From Bacteroidales bacterium (GTDB lineage: Bacteria; Bacteroidota; Bacteroidia; Bacteroidales; JAOZMU01): DNA of 7,969 bases. The notes under the pieces were generated by a model that was not told where the DNA came from, searched no databases, and saw only the letters and a program-made list of their open reading frames with translations. The stretch lies in assembly GCA_029934165.1 (NCBI GenBank), contig JAOZMU010000140.1, forward strand, positions 1-7,969. Direction: 5' to 3'. Every line of letters begins with the position of its first letter. Position 1 is the first letter of the stretch. Position numbers and translations under genes: made by a program. Below are positions 1 to 5,121 of this stretch, piece after piece.

Positions 1-77
1 GTTGTTAATTCACAGCTTAAACGTTTCATAAAAAATAGGTCTTAGACCTTAGCAAAGAAATTACGGAATTTAAATCG
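1..77 (+). repeat. R1 interspersed repeat, copy a (cut by the window edge)
   Basis: Bases 1-51 match 3591-3640 except for one extra A in an A-run (six A here, five there). Weaker similarity continues to about base 77, sharing an ACG-AATTTAA-type stretch. The copy carries AAACGTTT (19-26) and the palindrome AGGTCTTAGACCT (37-49). By comparison with the other copies, its left third lies upstream of the window. No reading frame runs through it. Function is unknown; a small non-autonomous element or a REP-like family is possible. Confidence 0.85.
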
Positions 78-107
78 TAGTAGTACTACCGTTCACTTAT
101 ACGTATT

Positions 108-129
108 TATCGGGCAGAAAACCCCGATA
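108..129. other. Hairpin TATCGGG/CCCGATA
   Basis: A perfect 7 bp inverted repeat (108-114 with 123-129) encloses an 8-base loop. It is followed on the + strand by TTTCAC, not a real U-run, so it would be a poor terminator. It lies between the R1 copy and the R2 copy, 25 bases after a GTAGTACTAC palindrome at 80-89. It may belong to the repeat region or be the relic of a terminator for a gene outside the window. Confidence 0.35.
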
Positions 130-147
130 TTTCACTAAATTAAGATT

Positions 148-210
148 AATAATTTACTTTCAGATTGCATAAAATACGTATTTTTGCATGGCAACAAATT
201 TTAATTAGTA
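148..210 (+). repeat. R2 interspersed repeat, copy a
   Basis: This stretch aligns end to end with 4527-4592. Shared blocks are AATAATTTA at the left, CAGATTGCATAAAAT in the middle and TTAATTAGTA at the right. The segments between them are diverged, and there are a few one- to three-base gaps. Both copies have the same orientation. No coding capacity is evident. It sits just upstream of the manC leader and contains a promoter-like box (179-186) that the other copy lacks. Confidence 0.7.
179..186 (+). promoter_or_regulatory. Possible -7 box for manC
   Basis: TATTTTTG fits the Bacteroidota -7 consensus TAnnTTTG. A partial -33 element (TTTC, 158-161) lies 17 bases upstream, a little closer than usual. 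Transcription would begin near 193 and give manC a leader of about 150 bases. In DNA this AT-rich the match could be chance. Confidence 0.35.
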
Positions 211-218
211 TAATACAG

Positions 219-307
219 CCCAATAGCAACAACTTGGGTCAAAAATGCCAATCATCATTGCGTCCTGTAAGGATAACTTAATGATAATCTGCCCATTCGG
301 AGCGAAT
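219..307 (+). other. manC leader with three small hairpins
   Basis: Three short inverted repeats lie in the presumed 5' leader: CCCAA/TTGGG (219-223 with 234-238), TCCT/AGGA (263-266 with 270-273) and ATTCG/CGAAT (295-299 with 303-307, three-base loop). Each is weak on its own. I recognise no riboswitch or protein-binding leader. A 37-codon ATG frame (245-358) crosses this region and overlaps the manC start; it has no protein-like features. Confidence 0.25.
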
Positions 308-347
308 TTCAATTATAAAAATTTTAATGAACAAACCATATATTATT

Positions 348-1436
348 ATGAAAGATAATTATTGTGTCATTATGGCAGGCGGAGTAGGTAGCCGTTTTTG
401 GCCACTAAGTCGTACTACGCACCCAAAACAATTTATTGATATTCTTGGAATAGGAAAATCTCTATTGCAACAAACTTTCGACAGGTTTAAAAAAATATGT
501 CCGATTGAAAATATACTCGTAGTAACAAATAGCATTTACGAAAATTTAGTTGCCGAGCAGCTACCCGAAATCCTGAAACACAACGTATTGCTCGAACCAA
601 TGAAGCGCAACACCGCACCATGTATAGATTATGCGAATTTTAAAATCCTTGCACAAAACCCAAATGCAAAAATAGTTGTTGCTCCCTCAGACCATTTAAT
701 TTTGAATGAACCTGAGTTTATTCGCGTCATTAACAATTGTTTAGAGTACTCTGCCAATCACGACACTTTGCTGACAATAGGTATAAAACCATCGCGCCCA
801 GAAACCGGCTACGGATATATTAAAGTGGGCGCAGATGCTTTCGATAGCAACGAATACAATATATCTAAAGTTGTAACTTTCACCGAAAAACCGGAGATAG
901 AAATGGCAAAACTATTCTTCAATAGTGGCGATTATTTTTGGAATTCGGGGATTTTCGTTTGGTCTCTCCAATCCATTATGAAAGCTTTTGCTAAGAGTTT
1001 GCCAGAAGTACACGGATTTTTTGAGGCTGGAATTGAGCATTACAACACCGAGAACGAAACCAAATTCATTGAGGACACTTACACATCTTGCCGAAACATC
1101 TCTATTGATTACGGTGTCATGGAAAGTGCTGATAATGTGTTTGTTCACTGTGCCGATTTTGGTTGGAGCGACCTTGGCACTTGGGGTTCGCTACACGAAA
1201 ACAGAACAAAAGACGAAGACGGAAACACCGTTTCTGGCAAAAATGTTTTTAAATACGAAACCAAAAATTGTATAATCCATGCCTCTGATAATAAGCTCGT
1301 TGTAGTTCAAGGTATGGAAGACGCAATCGTTGTCGATTCGTGCGATACATTACTTGTTTGCAAAAAAGAAAACGAACAACAAATTAAGCGTTATGTTAGC
1401 GATGTTAGGCTAAAAACTGGCGACAAGTATATTTAA
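348..1436 (+). CDS. manC: Mannose-1-phosphate guanylyltransferase, monofunctional
   Basis: This cytoplasmic enzyme joins mannose 1-phosphate and GTP to give GDP-mannose and pyrophosphate. GDP-mannose feeds mannose- and fucose-containing surface glycans. From the ATG at 348 it has 362 residues. The nucleotidyltransferase signature GGVGSRFWPLSR is at 11-22 and PKQF at 26-29. Further family motifs are EPMKRNTAP (83-91), PSDH (113-116), GYGYI (154-158), FTEKP (178-182), WNSGIF (198-203) and FGWSDLGTW (271-279). It lacks the C-terminal phosphomannose isomerase cupin of the longer bifunctional enzymes, so it is the short type. An ATG at 327 is in frame, but its seven extra residues (MNKPYII) lie before the usual family start, so I prefer 348. 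The gene stands alone between repeats R1/R2 and its own terminator. No GDP-mannose dehydratase or phosphomannomutase gene is visible nearby. Confidence 0.95.
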   Translation: MKDNYCVIMAGGVGSRFWPLSRTTHPKQFIDILGIGKSLLQQTFDRFKKICPIENILVVTNSIYENLVAEQLPEILKHNVLLEPMKRNTAPCIDYANFKILAQNPNAKIVVAPSDHLILNEPEFIRVINNCLEYSANHDTLLTIGIKPSRPETGYGYIKVGADAFDSNEYNISKVVTFTEKPEIEMAKLFFNSGDYFWNSGIFVWSLQSIMKAFAKSLPEVHGFFEAGIEHYNTENETKFIEDTYTSCRNISIDYGVMESADNVFVHCADFGWSDLGTWGSLHENRTKDEDGNTVSGKNVFKYETKNCIIHASDNKLVVVQGMEDAIVVDSCDTLLVCKKENEQQIKRYVSDVRLKTGDKYI

Positions 1437-1460
1437 CAAATGTATTTTTACTCATACAAC

Positions 1461-1494
1461 AAAAACCGCTAAGATAAACACTTAGCGGTTTTTT
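1461..1494. terminator. Bidirectional Rho-independent terminator
   Basis: CCGCTAAG (1466-1473) pairs perfectly with CTTAGCGG (1481-1488) around a 7-base loop. An A5 tract before it and a T6 run after it extend the stem to 13 bp. Rightward it ends manC, 25 bases after the stop. Leftward it also gives a stem followed by T5, so it can serve the convergent dehydrogenase gene, whose stop is about 120 bases away. Confidence 0.92.
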
Positions 1495-1530
1495 ATTTGA
1501 TTTATTTTGCATAGAAATAAGAGAGTAATT

Positions 1531-1618
1531 AAGTATTCTTACAAAAATTCTTCCGCTTTTCATTAACGTAAGTTACTAATAAACAGCTAAGACGTTCCAT
1601 AAAAAATTGGTGTCCTTA
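1531..1618 (+). repeat. R1 interspersed repeat, copy b (diverged), reaching the dehydrogenase stop codon
   Basis: It aligns with 3550-3640 over its whole length. Shared pieces include AAGTA-TCTTACAAAA, TTCTT, CTTTT-ATTAAC-TAAGTT, ACAGCT-A, ACGTT-CATAAAAA and a final CCTTA. The terminal palindrome has decayed (TTGGTGTCC instead of AGGTCTTAGACC). The last three bases are the TTA that forms the TAA stop of the leftward dehydrogenase gene. The repeat therefore ends exactly at that gene's 3' end. Confidence 0.75.
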
Positions 1619-2815
1619 TTTTAGTTTAGCGATAACAGCATCTGCTACTTCGTCTGTTGTTGCTGCACCTTTTGAGATAACATCTTGACGACCAGCCATT
1701 TTCATCATATCGTAAGAGCGCACTTTACCCTCTTCGATAACCTCGGCAACCGCTTTACGAATTGCTTTTGCACGTTCTGTTTCTTCGATGAAATCAAGCA
1801 TCATGCAAGCCGACTCAATCATAGCAATCGGATTCACGATAGAAGTTTCATAATCAGCATATTTCGGTGCAGAACCATGAGTAGGCTCAAAAACACCAAT
1901 TCCAGTTTCTGGATTAATTTGTGCCGAACAAGCAAAACCTAGCCCACCAATAAGACCAGCAAAGCCGTCAGAAACAATATCGCCAAACATATTTCCAGCA
2001 ACGATAACACCATAATTTTCAGGGTTTTTCGTTAGCCACATCATCTGAGCATCAATGTTAGTATTCCACAATTGAATTTCTGGATATTTCTCAGCCTGAA
2101 GTTGTTGCGCCATTTTGTACATCATTCCCGATGTTTCGCGGATAACGTTTGGTTTTTCGCAAACTGTTACAGATTTATATCCGTATTTTTTCGCATGTTC
2201 AAAAGCCGCTGTAAGGATTCTTTCTGTTGCATTTTTTGTGAAAATACGTGTCGAAACAGAAACCTCTTCTTTAGCAACGTGTCCAAAATTTTTCTTAAAC
2301 TTAGGGTGCGTCATCAACATTTCATGCACTTCTGTTGGTGGGTTCGACCACTCAACACCACCATAAAGTCCCTCGGTGTTTTGTCGGAAAATAACCACAT
2401 CAACAGCAGGCTCAACAATAGCATCACCCTGTCCACGGCGGATGAAATTCAAAGGATTACCTTTGTATGTTTTGCAAGGACGTGCGCAAATATCAAGTCC
2501 AAAATGTTGGCGCAAACCTACAATTGGGCTAGAGTAAACAAGGTTTTTTTCCTTCAATTCTGGAGCAAGCTCGTCAAAAGCTTCGTCCTTTGGTTTTGAT
2601 GTAATTGCACCAAAAAGTCCAATTTTATGTTTTTTGATGAGTTTAATTGTGCGCTCAGGAAGTGGGTTTCCTTCTTTGCACCAAAATTCCCATCCAATAT
2701 CGCCTTCTACATAATCGGCTTCAAATCCTGCTGCGTCTAAAACGCGAATTGTCGATTCTAAAACCACTCGACCGATTCCATCGCCGGGCATTGATACTAT
2801 TGTTCTTTTTGCCAT
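1616..2815 (-). CDS. Isocitrate/isopropylmalate-family dehydrogenase, NADP-type, probably isocitrate dehydrogenase
   Basis: This enzyme oxidatively decarboxylates a 2-hydroxy-3-carboxy acid, most likely isocitrate to 2-oxoglutarate, in the cytoplasm. From the ATG at 2815 it has 399 residues. An in-frame ATG at 2914 would add 33 residues (rich in F, K, I), which look like translated spacer. GDGIG is at 11-15. The substrate arginines are R102, R112 and R144; the catalytic pair is Y151 and K221; metal-binding aspartates are D255, D279 and D283. The family signature spans 275-295. HGSAPKYA (313-320) has Lys-Tyr where NAD-dependent relatives have Asp-Ile, which points to NADP. S96 is kept, but the position of E. 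coli Asn115 is Ile98 (SPIVGLR), as I recall for homoisocitrate dehydrogenases, so substrate is not certain. No aconitase, citrate synthase or lysine/leucine genes are visible. It converges on manC and shares its terminator. Confidence 0.88.
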   Translation of the reverse strand: MAKRTIVSMPGDGIGRVVLESTIRVLDAAGFEADYVEGDIGWEFWCKEGNPLPERTIKLIKKHKIGLFGAITSKPKDEAFDELAPELKEKNLVYSSPIVGLRQHFGLDICARPCKTYKGNPLNFIRRGQGDAIVEPAVDVVIFRQNTEGLYGGVEWSNPPTEVHEMLMTHPKFKKNFGHVAKEEVSVSTRIFTKNATERILTAAFEHAKKYGYKSVTVCEKPNVIRETSGMMYKMAQQLQAEKYPEIQLWNTNIDAQMMWLTKNPENYGVIVAGNMFGDIVSDGFAGLIGGLGFACSAQINPETGIGVFEPTHGSAPKYADYETSIVNPIAMIESACMMLDFIEETERAKAIRKAVAEVIEEGKVRSYDMMKMAGRQDVISKGAATTDEVADAVIAKLK

Positions 2816-2898
2816 TTCAATTATTTTTTGTTTTAATTTTGCTTGAAACAATTTTTTTAAATTAATATCAGCATAAAAATAGAATTTTTGTGCAAAAT

Positions 2899-2911
2899 GT
2901 GAAATTTTCAC
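2899..2911. promoter_or_regulatory. Operator-like palindrome upstream of the dehydrogenase gene
   Basis: GTGAAATTTTCAC is a 6 bp perfect inverted repeat around one central base, 84 bases upstream of the preferred start. Its size and position would suit a dimeric regulator, but no matching TAnnTTTG promoter box was found on the minus strand nearby. It is weak evidence and could be chance in AT-rich DNA. Confidence 0.2.
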
Positions 2912-3053
2912 CACACTTTTTCATCAAAATAAGAACAGAGAACTGTTTACTATGAATAGTATTATGTTGGTACTCAAGTTAATAACAACTCGAAAAGGCT
3001 CGAATATTTTTACACACCTAATTATTTAACAATTATTTTAGTGTTTTCAAAAT

Positions 3054-3073
3054 ACAATAATATTGATTATTGT
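3054..3073. other. AT-rich hairpin ACAATAAT/ATTATTGT
   Basis: A perfect 8 bp inverted repeat with a 4-base loop (ATTG). It contains only one G:C pair, so it would be unstable as RNA and is no convincing terminator. It could be a protein-binding palindrome. It lies about 50 bases upstream of the first promoter-like site. Confidence 0.25.
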
Positions 3074-3121
3074 TAAGTACTAATGCACAAATTCTGAATT
3101 GATAATCACAAATTTTAGGTA

Positions 3122-3151
3122 TTGATACATGTGTATTATGCACTATTTTTG
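3122..3151 (+). promoter_or_regulatory. Promoter-like site 1 (no gene downstream)
   Basis: TTG at 3122-3124, a 19-base spacer, then TATTTTTG at 3144-3151 fit the Bacteroidota -33/-7 arrangement. Rightward transcription would start near 3158. The nearest rightward gene is 1.6 kb away, beyond a leftward gene, so it would be an orphan promoter or one for a small RNA. Confidence 0.35.
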
Positions 3152-3152
3152 C

Positions 3153-3182
3153 TTGTTGGTATAACCTAAATTTGTACTTTTG
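3153..3182 (+). promoter_or_regulatory. Promoter-like site 2, in tandem with site 1
   Basis: TTG at 3153-3155, again a 19-base spacer, then TACTTTTG at 3175-3182. It is the same arrangement as site 1, shifted by exactly 31 bases. Transcription would start near 3189 into non-coding DNA. The only small frame seen downstream is 13 codons starting near 3275. Confidence 0.35.
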
Positions 3183-3444
3183 TTACATTTAGTCTAACTT
3201 GCGAGTAAATAGGCGTACAAAATTTCTTGACACTTTTCGAGTTGCTATTAATCTGTAATTTAGCTACATACAAGATGATTTGCATTATGAGCTTAAACAT
3301 ACTCATTTTCAACTAAAAACAACTGGTTTTTAAAAAAATAAATATTATAAGAACATTAGAGATTACATAAAAATGATAAGTTTGTGAAATTTTATATCAT
3401 TAATTATAAGCACATAACAAATCTGTTATTAAGTAACTAGTCTA

Positions 3445-3551
3445 TTATACTAAAGTGAAAAAGGTTTTCGGATTATCATAAAATGTAATTGGTTGTTTAT
3501 CAGTAATAAAGCTAAAATTAAAATCCTGAAACCAAAATCACTTTAGTATAA
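3445..3551. mobile_element. MITE-like element with terminal inverted repeats
   Basis: TTATACTAAAGTGA (3445-3458) is matched by its exact complement TCACTTTAGTATAA (3538-3551). Imperfect pairing continues inward: after four mismatched bases, GGTTT and GGATT blocks on the left match the complement of the right arm, giving arms of about 32 bases in a 107-base unit. It has no coding capacity. No flanking duplication longer than TA is evident; a TA target (as for IS630/Tc1-type transposases) is compatible because TA lies at both ends. It could instead be one large RNA or DNA hairpin. Its right end overlaps the left edge of an R1 copy by two bases. Confidence 0.55.
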
Positions 3552-3667
3552 GTACTCTTACAAAAGTTCTTACACTTTTTATTAACCTAAGTTGTTAATT
3601 CACAGCTTAAACGTTTCATAAAAATAGGTCTTAGACCTTAAAAAGGGAGAACGAATTTAATCCGCTA
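3550..3667 (+). repeat. R1 interspersed repeat, copy c (the most complete)
   Basis: This is the reference copy. The left block (AAGTACTCTTACAAAA onward) is shared with the copies at 1531 and 4094. The right block from 3591 is almost identical to bases 1-51 of the window. It includes AAACGTTT (3609-3616) and the palindrome AGGTCTTAGACCT (3626-3638). Looser similarity to copy a runs on to about 3667. It ends about 27 bases from the stop of the leftward small gene, so R1 again lies at a gene's 3' side. Confidence 0.85.
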
Positions 3668-3694
3668 ATTATTAGTTTTAATTTGCCTTAAACC

Positions 3695-3955
3695 TTATTC
3701 TCCTTCGTTTGCAATTTCATCGTCATAAAGAACTTCTTGACTTTCTAACTCTGCGTCAAGAAAATCGTTAGCTTCTTCAATCAGTTTTTCAACATTTTCT
3801 TGCGTAGGAACTTCGTCAATCCAGTGAACTTCAAAGCTTTCGTCTTGTCCTTCGAGATTACCTTCGAGAAAACAACGAGGAGTTTGTGTGTGAATAATAA
3901 AAATTTTATCAGGACATTCCTGAGTGTTATCGCCGATGAGAAATTTAGGTAACAT
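3695..3955 (-). CDS. Small acidic conserved-type protein of unknown function
   Basis: The chosen ATG at 3955 gives 86 residues beginning MLPKFLIGDN. The frame stays open upstream to an ATG at 4099, but those 48 extra residues read as translated spacer and the far end runs into an R1 repeat. The protein has a β-rich-looking N-terminal part (KFLIGDN, KIFIIHTQTPRCF, residues 4-30). A likely acidic helix follows (about 52-75, rich in E, D, N and L), then an acidic tail. There is no signal peptide, membrane segment or metal-binding cluster. From memory, similar small proteins (MLPKF-I-DN, HT--PRF) occur widely in Bacteroidales as hypothetical proteins; I could not check this. The tract before the ATG (TTTTATTAATT) is A/T-rich, as usual for Bacteroidota. 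No partner gene is adjacent. Confidence 0.75.
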   Translation of the reverse strand: MLPKFLIGDNTQECPDKIFIIHTQTPRCFLEGNLEGQDESFEVHWIDEVPTQENVEKLIEEANDFLDAELESQEVLYDDEIANEGE

Positions 3956-4006
3956 AATTAATAAAATTAAGAATTGAGTGTAAAATTTGCTTCTTATGAT
4001 ATGGTG

Positions 4007-4022
4007 GCGAGCAAAAACTCGC
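4007..4022. other. Small hairpin upstream of the small acidic gene
   Basis: GCGAG (4007-4011) pairs with CTCGC (4018-4022) around a 6-base loop. It lies 52 bases upstream of the ATG at 3955, so it could fall in the leader of the leftward gene. No U-run follows on either strand that would make a good terminator. Role unknown. Confidence 0.25.
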
Positions 4023-4093
4023 AAAATTGAATGCGCAAAAGTGGTGCTTTCTAATGAAATTTGCAATAGCTTTTGTAAAGTATTTCGGTGGTC

Positions 4094-4184
4094 AAGCATT
4101 CTTACAAAAAATCTTTCGTTTTTTGCTAACCTAATTTGCTTATAAACAGACTAGAAACCGATTTAAGGTTGGTCTTAGTCCGTA
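4094..4184 (+). repeat. R1 interspersed repeat, copy d (diverged)
   Basis: Starts AAGCATTCTTACAAAA and keeps CTTTCG-TTTTTTGCTAACCTAA, TATAAACAGACTA, and GGTTGGTCTTAGTCCGTA at the right end, in the same order and spacing as the copies at 1531 and 3550. The terminal palindrome is broken here (GGTCTTAGTCC). It lies upstream of the leftward small gene, in the same orientation as the other three copies. Confidence 0.7.
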
Positions 4185-4330
4185 TTTTTTACTTCGTCTG
4201 AGTTGATATACTTAATTAGGTGAAATAATCAGGGTTTGTTCAAAAAAAAATTAGTAATTGAAATTAGCTACATAGTGGCATTTTAATTCAGCCAAAAAAG
4301 TGCATAAAACGTTGGCTACAAAGGCGTTTT

Positions 4331-4474
4331 GCGGCTGGGATTGTAGCGGTAGCTTGCCGAAGTGGATTGCGATTTTTGGCTGGCGGAGCAGAGCGACCGA
4401 AGGAAGCTCCTGCACCGACATTGCCAAAAACGCAAGGCACAAGGCAACTACAAGCGAAAAGCCCATTAAGCCGC
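4331..4474. other. GC-rich structured element (long segmented hairpin)
   Basis: This segment is clearly richer in G and C than its surroundings and pairs with itself from end to end. GCGGC (4331-4335) pairs with GCCGC (4470-4474), and GGG (4337-4339) with CCC (4462-4464). TTGTAG (4341-4346) pairs with CTACAA (4448-4453), and TTGCC (4354-4358) with GGCAA (4443-4447). TTGCG-A-TTTTTGGC (4367-4380) pairs with GCCAAAAACGCAA (4423-4435), 13 bp with one bulged A. At the tip, GCGGAGC (4383-4389) pairs with GCTCC-T-GC (4406-4413). Overlapping open frames on both strands reflect the lack of AT-rich stop codons, and none looks like a protein. No U-run follows, so it is not an ordinary terminator. It may be a structured RNA or a folded repeat element. 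Confidence 0.6.
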
Positions 4475-4526
4475 CCCAAAAAAACTAATTATTGTTATTC
4501 GGCTTTTTATGAACAAACTTTGGCTG

Positions 4527-4592
4527 AATAATTTAATTTTTCAGATTGCATAAAATTCTTATTTTCAAGCGATAGCCAATTCTTAATTAGTA
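4527..4592 (+). repeat. R2 interspersed repeat, copy b
   Basis: Partner of 148-210: AATAATTTA, then TCAGATTGCATAAAAT, TATTTT, and TTAATTAGTA at the right end. It begins about 50 bases after the GC-rich hairpin. The promoter-like TATTTTTG of the other copy reads TATTTTCA here. An inverted pair TTGGCT/AGCCAA (4520-4525 with 4574-4579) frames most of this copy but is absent from copy a. Confidence 0.7.
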
Positions 4593-4708
4593 CGGTCGAA
4601 ATGTGTTTTTGAGTTGTCTTTCTTTTTTTAATTTTTCATAAACTGTTGCGAAACGTACGATTTTGCCAAGCGTTTTTGCGGACAATATGGCTTTGAAATA
4701 CTGTTTTA

Positions 4709-4741
4709 TTTATGTACATCTGATAATTTTGAATATCTTTG
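4709..4741 (+). promoter_or_regulatory. Promoter of the mutL operon
   Basis: TATCTTTG (4734-4741) is a full match to the Bacteroidota -7 box TAnnTTTG. A weaker -33 element TTTA (4709-4712) lies 21 bases upstream. Transcription would begin near 4748 and leave a leader of about 25 bases before the ATG at 4773. It is the best-placed promoter in the window. Confidence 0.65.
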
Positions 4742-4772
4742 CAAAACAAACTATCAAAAATGAGATATTATT

Positions 4773-5075
4773 ATGTTCAGAATATTCAAATTGCCGAAAT
4801 ATAATCGTTTTAATTACGAGCCTCGCTATTTCGATCCTGAAAAAGAGGAACGCGAAAATCGTGTTAAAGAACTTGTCCGGAAATACAACCCCAGCGAACC
4901 CGCAGAGAAAATATCTGCAACAAACGCCGAAAAGGTCTATACGCCAATGATTAAGGGACAGATGAAACATTATATGACACGAAAAAAAGCTGGGTCGAAT
5001 CGCGCATCTAACATACGTTTGGCTGCTATTTTATCCTTGCTATTTTTAATTTCATACCTCATTTTTTACGTGTAA
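4773..5075 (+). CDS. Small tail-anchored membrane protein, first gene of the mutL operon
   Basis: It has 100 residues. The N-terminal part is basic and aromatic (MFRIFKLPKYNRFNYEPRYF, 1-20), followed by a charged likely helix (DPEKEERENRVKELVRK, 21-37), a polar stretch with a basic patch (MTRKKAGSNRASNIR, 68-82), and one hydrophobic segment (about 83-100) ending at the C-terminus. This predicts a cytoplasmic body anchored to the inner membrane by its tail. Function is unknown. From memory, a protein of this shape (N-terminal NYxPRYYDP-type motif, C-terminal helix) commonly precedes mutL in Bacteroidales. It lies 31 bases after a good -7 box and 46 bases before mutL. An out-of-frame ATG at 4760 opens a 14-codon frame that overlaps its start. 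Confidence 0.82.
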   Translation: MFRIFKLPKYNRFNYEPRYFDPEKEERENRVKELVRKYNPSEPAEKISATNAEKVYTPMIKGQMKHYMTRKKAGSNRASNIRLAAILSLLFLISYLIFYV

Positions 5076-5121
5076 CGTTTGTCGTTTGCACAGAAAAATA
5101 CCCACAAAACCATCGAGTAAA

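Larger units (their letters stand above)
2816..3694. other. Long AT-rich intergenic region without a supported gene
   Basis: Between the start of the dehydrogenase gene and the end of the next leftward gene I find no protein-like frame of useful length on either strand. Both genes point leftward. It holds the presumed dehydrogenase leader (with a GTGAAATTTTCAC inverted repeat), a small hairpin at 3054-3073, two tandem promoter-like sites at 3122-3182, an inverted-repeat element at 3445-3551 and an R1 copy from 3550. A weak AT stem TAAAAAC/GTTTTTA lies at 3314-3332. Confidence 0.7.

Noticed and set aside
245..358. 37-codon frame upstream of and overlapping the manC start
   Set aside because: No protein-like composition, no spacing to a promoter that would favour it, and it ends inside manC; most likely chance.
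2816..2914. N-terminal extension of the dehydrogenase to the ATG at 2914
   Set aside because: The 33 extra residues are F/K/I-rich translations of AT-rich spacer, and the family normally starts just before the GDGIG motif, as with the ATG at 2815.
3956..4099. N-terminal extension of the small acidic protein to the ATG at 4099
   Set aside because: The extra 48 residues look like translated spacer, and the start reaches the edge of an R1 repeat; MLPKF at 3955 is a better start.
3996..4145. 49-codon rightward frame (begins MIWWRAKTRK)
   Set aside because: It runs into R1 copy d and has no homology I can name; no suitable promoter. Probably chance.
1..4184. R1 copies as a CRISPR array
   Set aside because: Spacing is hundreds to thousands of bases and irregular, copies are diverged, and no cas gene is present.
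4251..4488. Three overlapping frames of 62-71 codons through the GC-rich element
   Set aside because: They exist because GC-rich DNA lacks stop codons; they are in different frames on both strands, and the self-pairing explains the sequence better.
4663..4970. Frames at 4663-4950 (+) and 4710-4970 (-)
   Set aside because: Both are shadows of the small membrane protein gene and its promoter region.
5086..5121. TTG start 12 codons upstream for mutL
   Set aside because: The ATG at 5122 gives the standard MutL N-terminus; the added residues (HRKIPTKPSSK) have no family counterpart.
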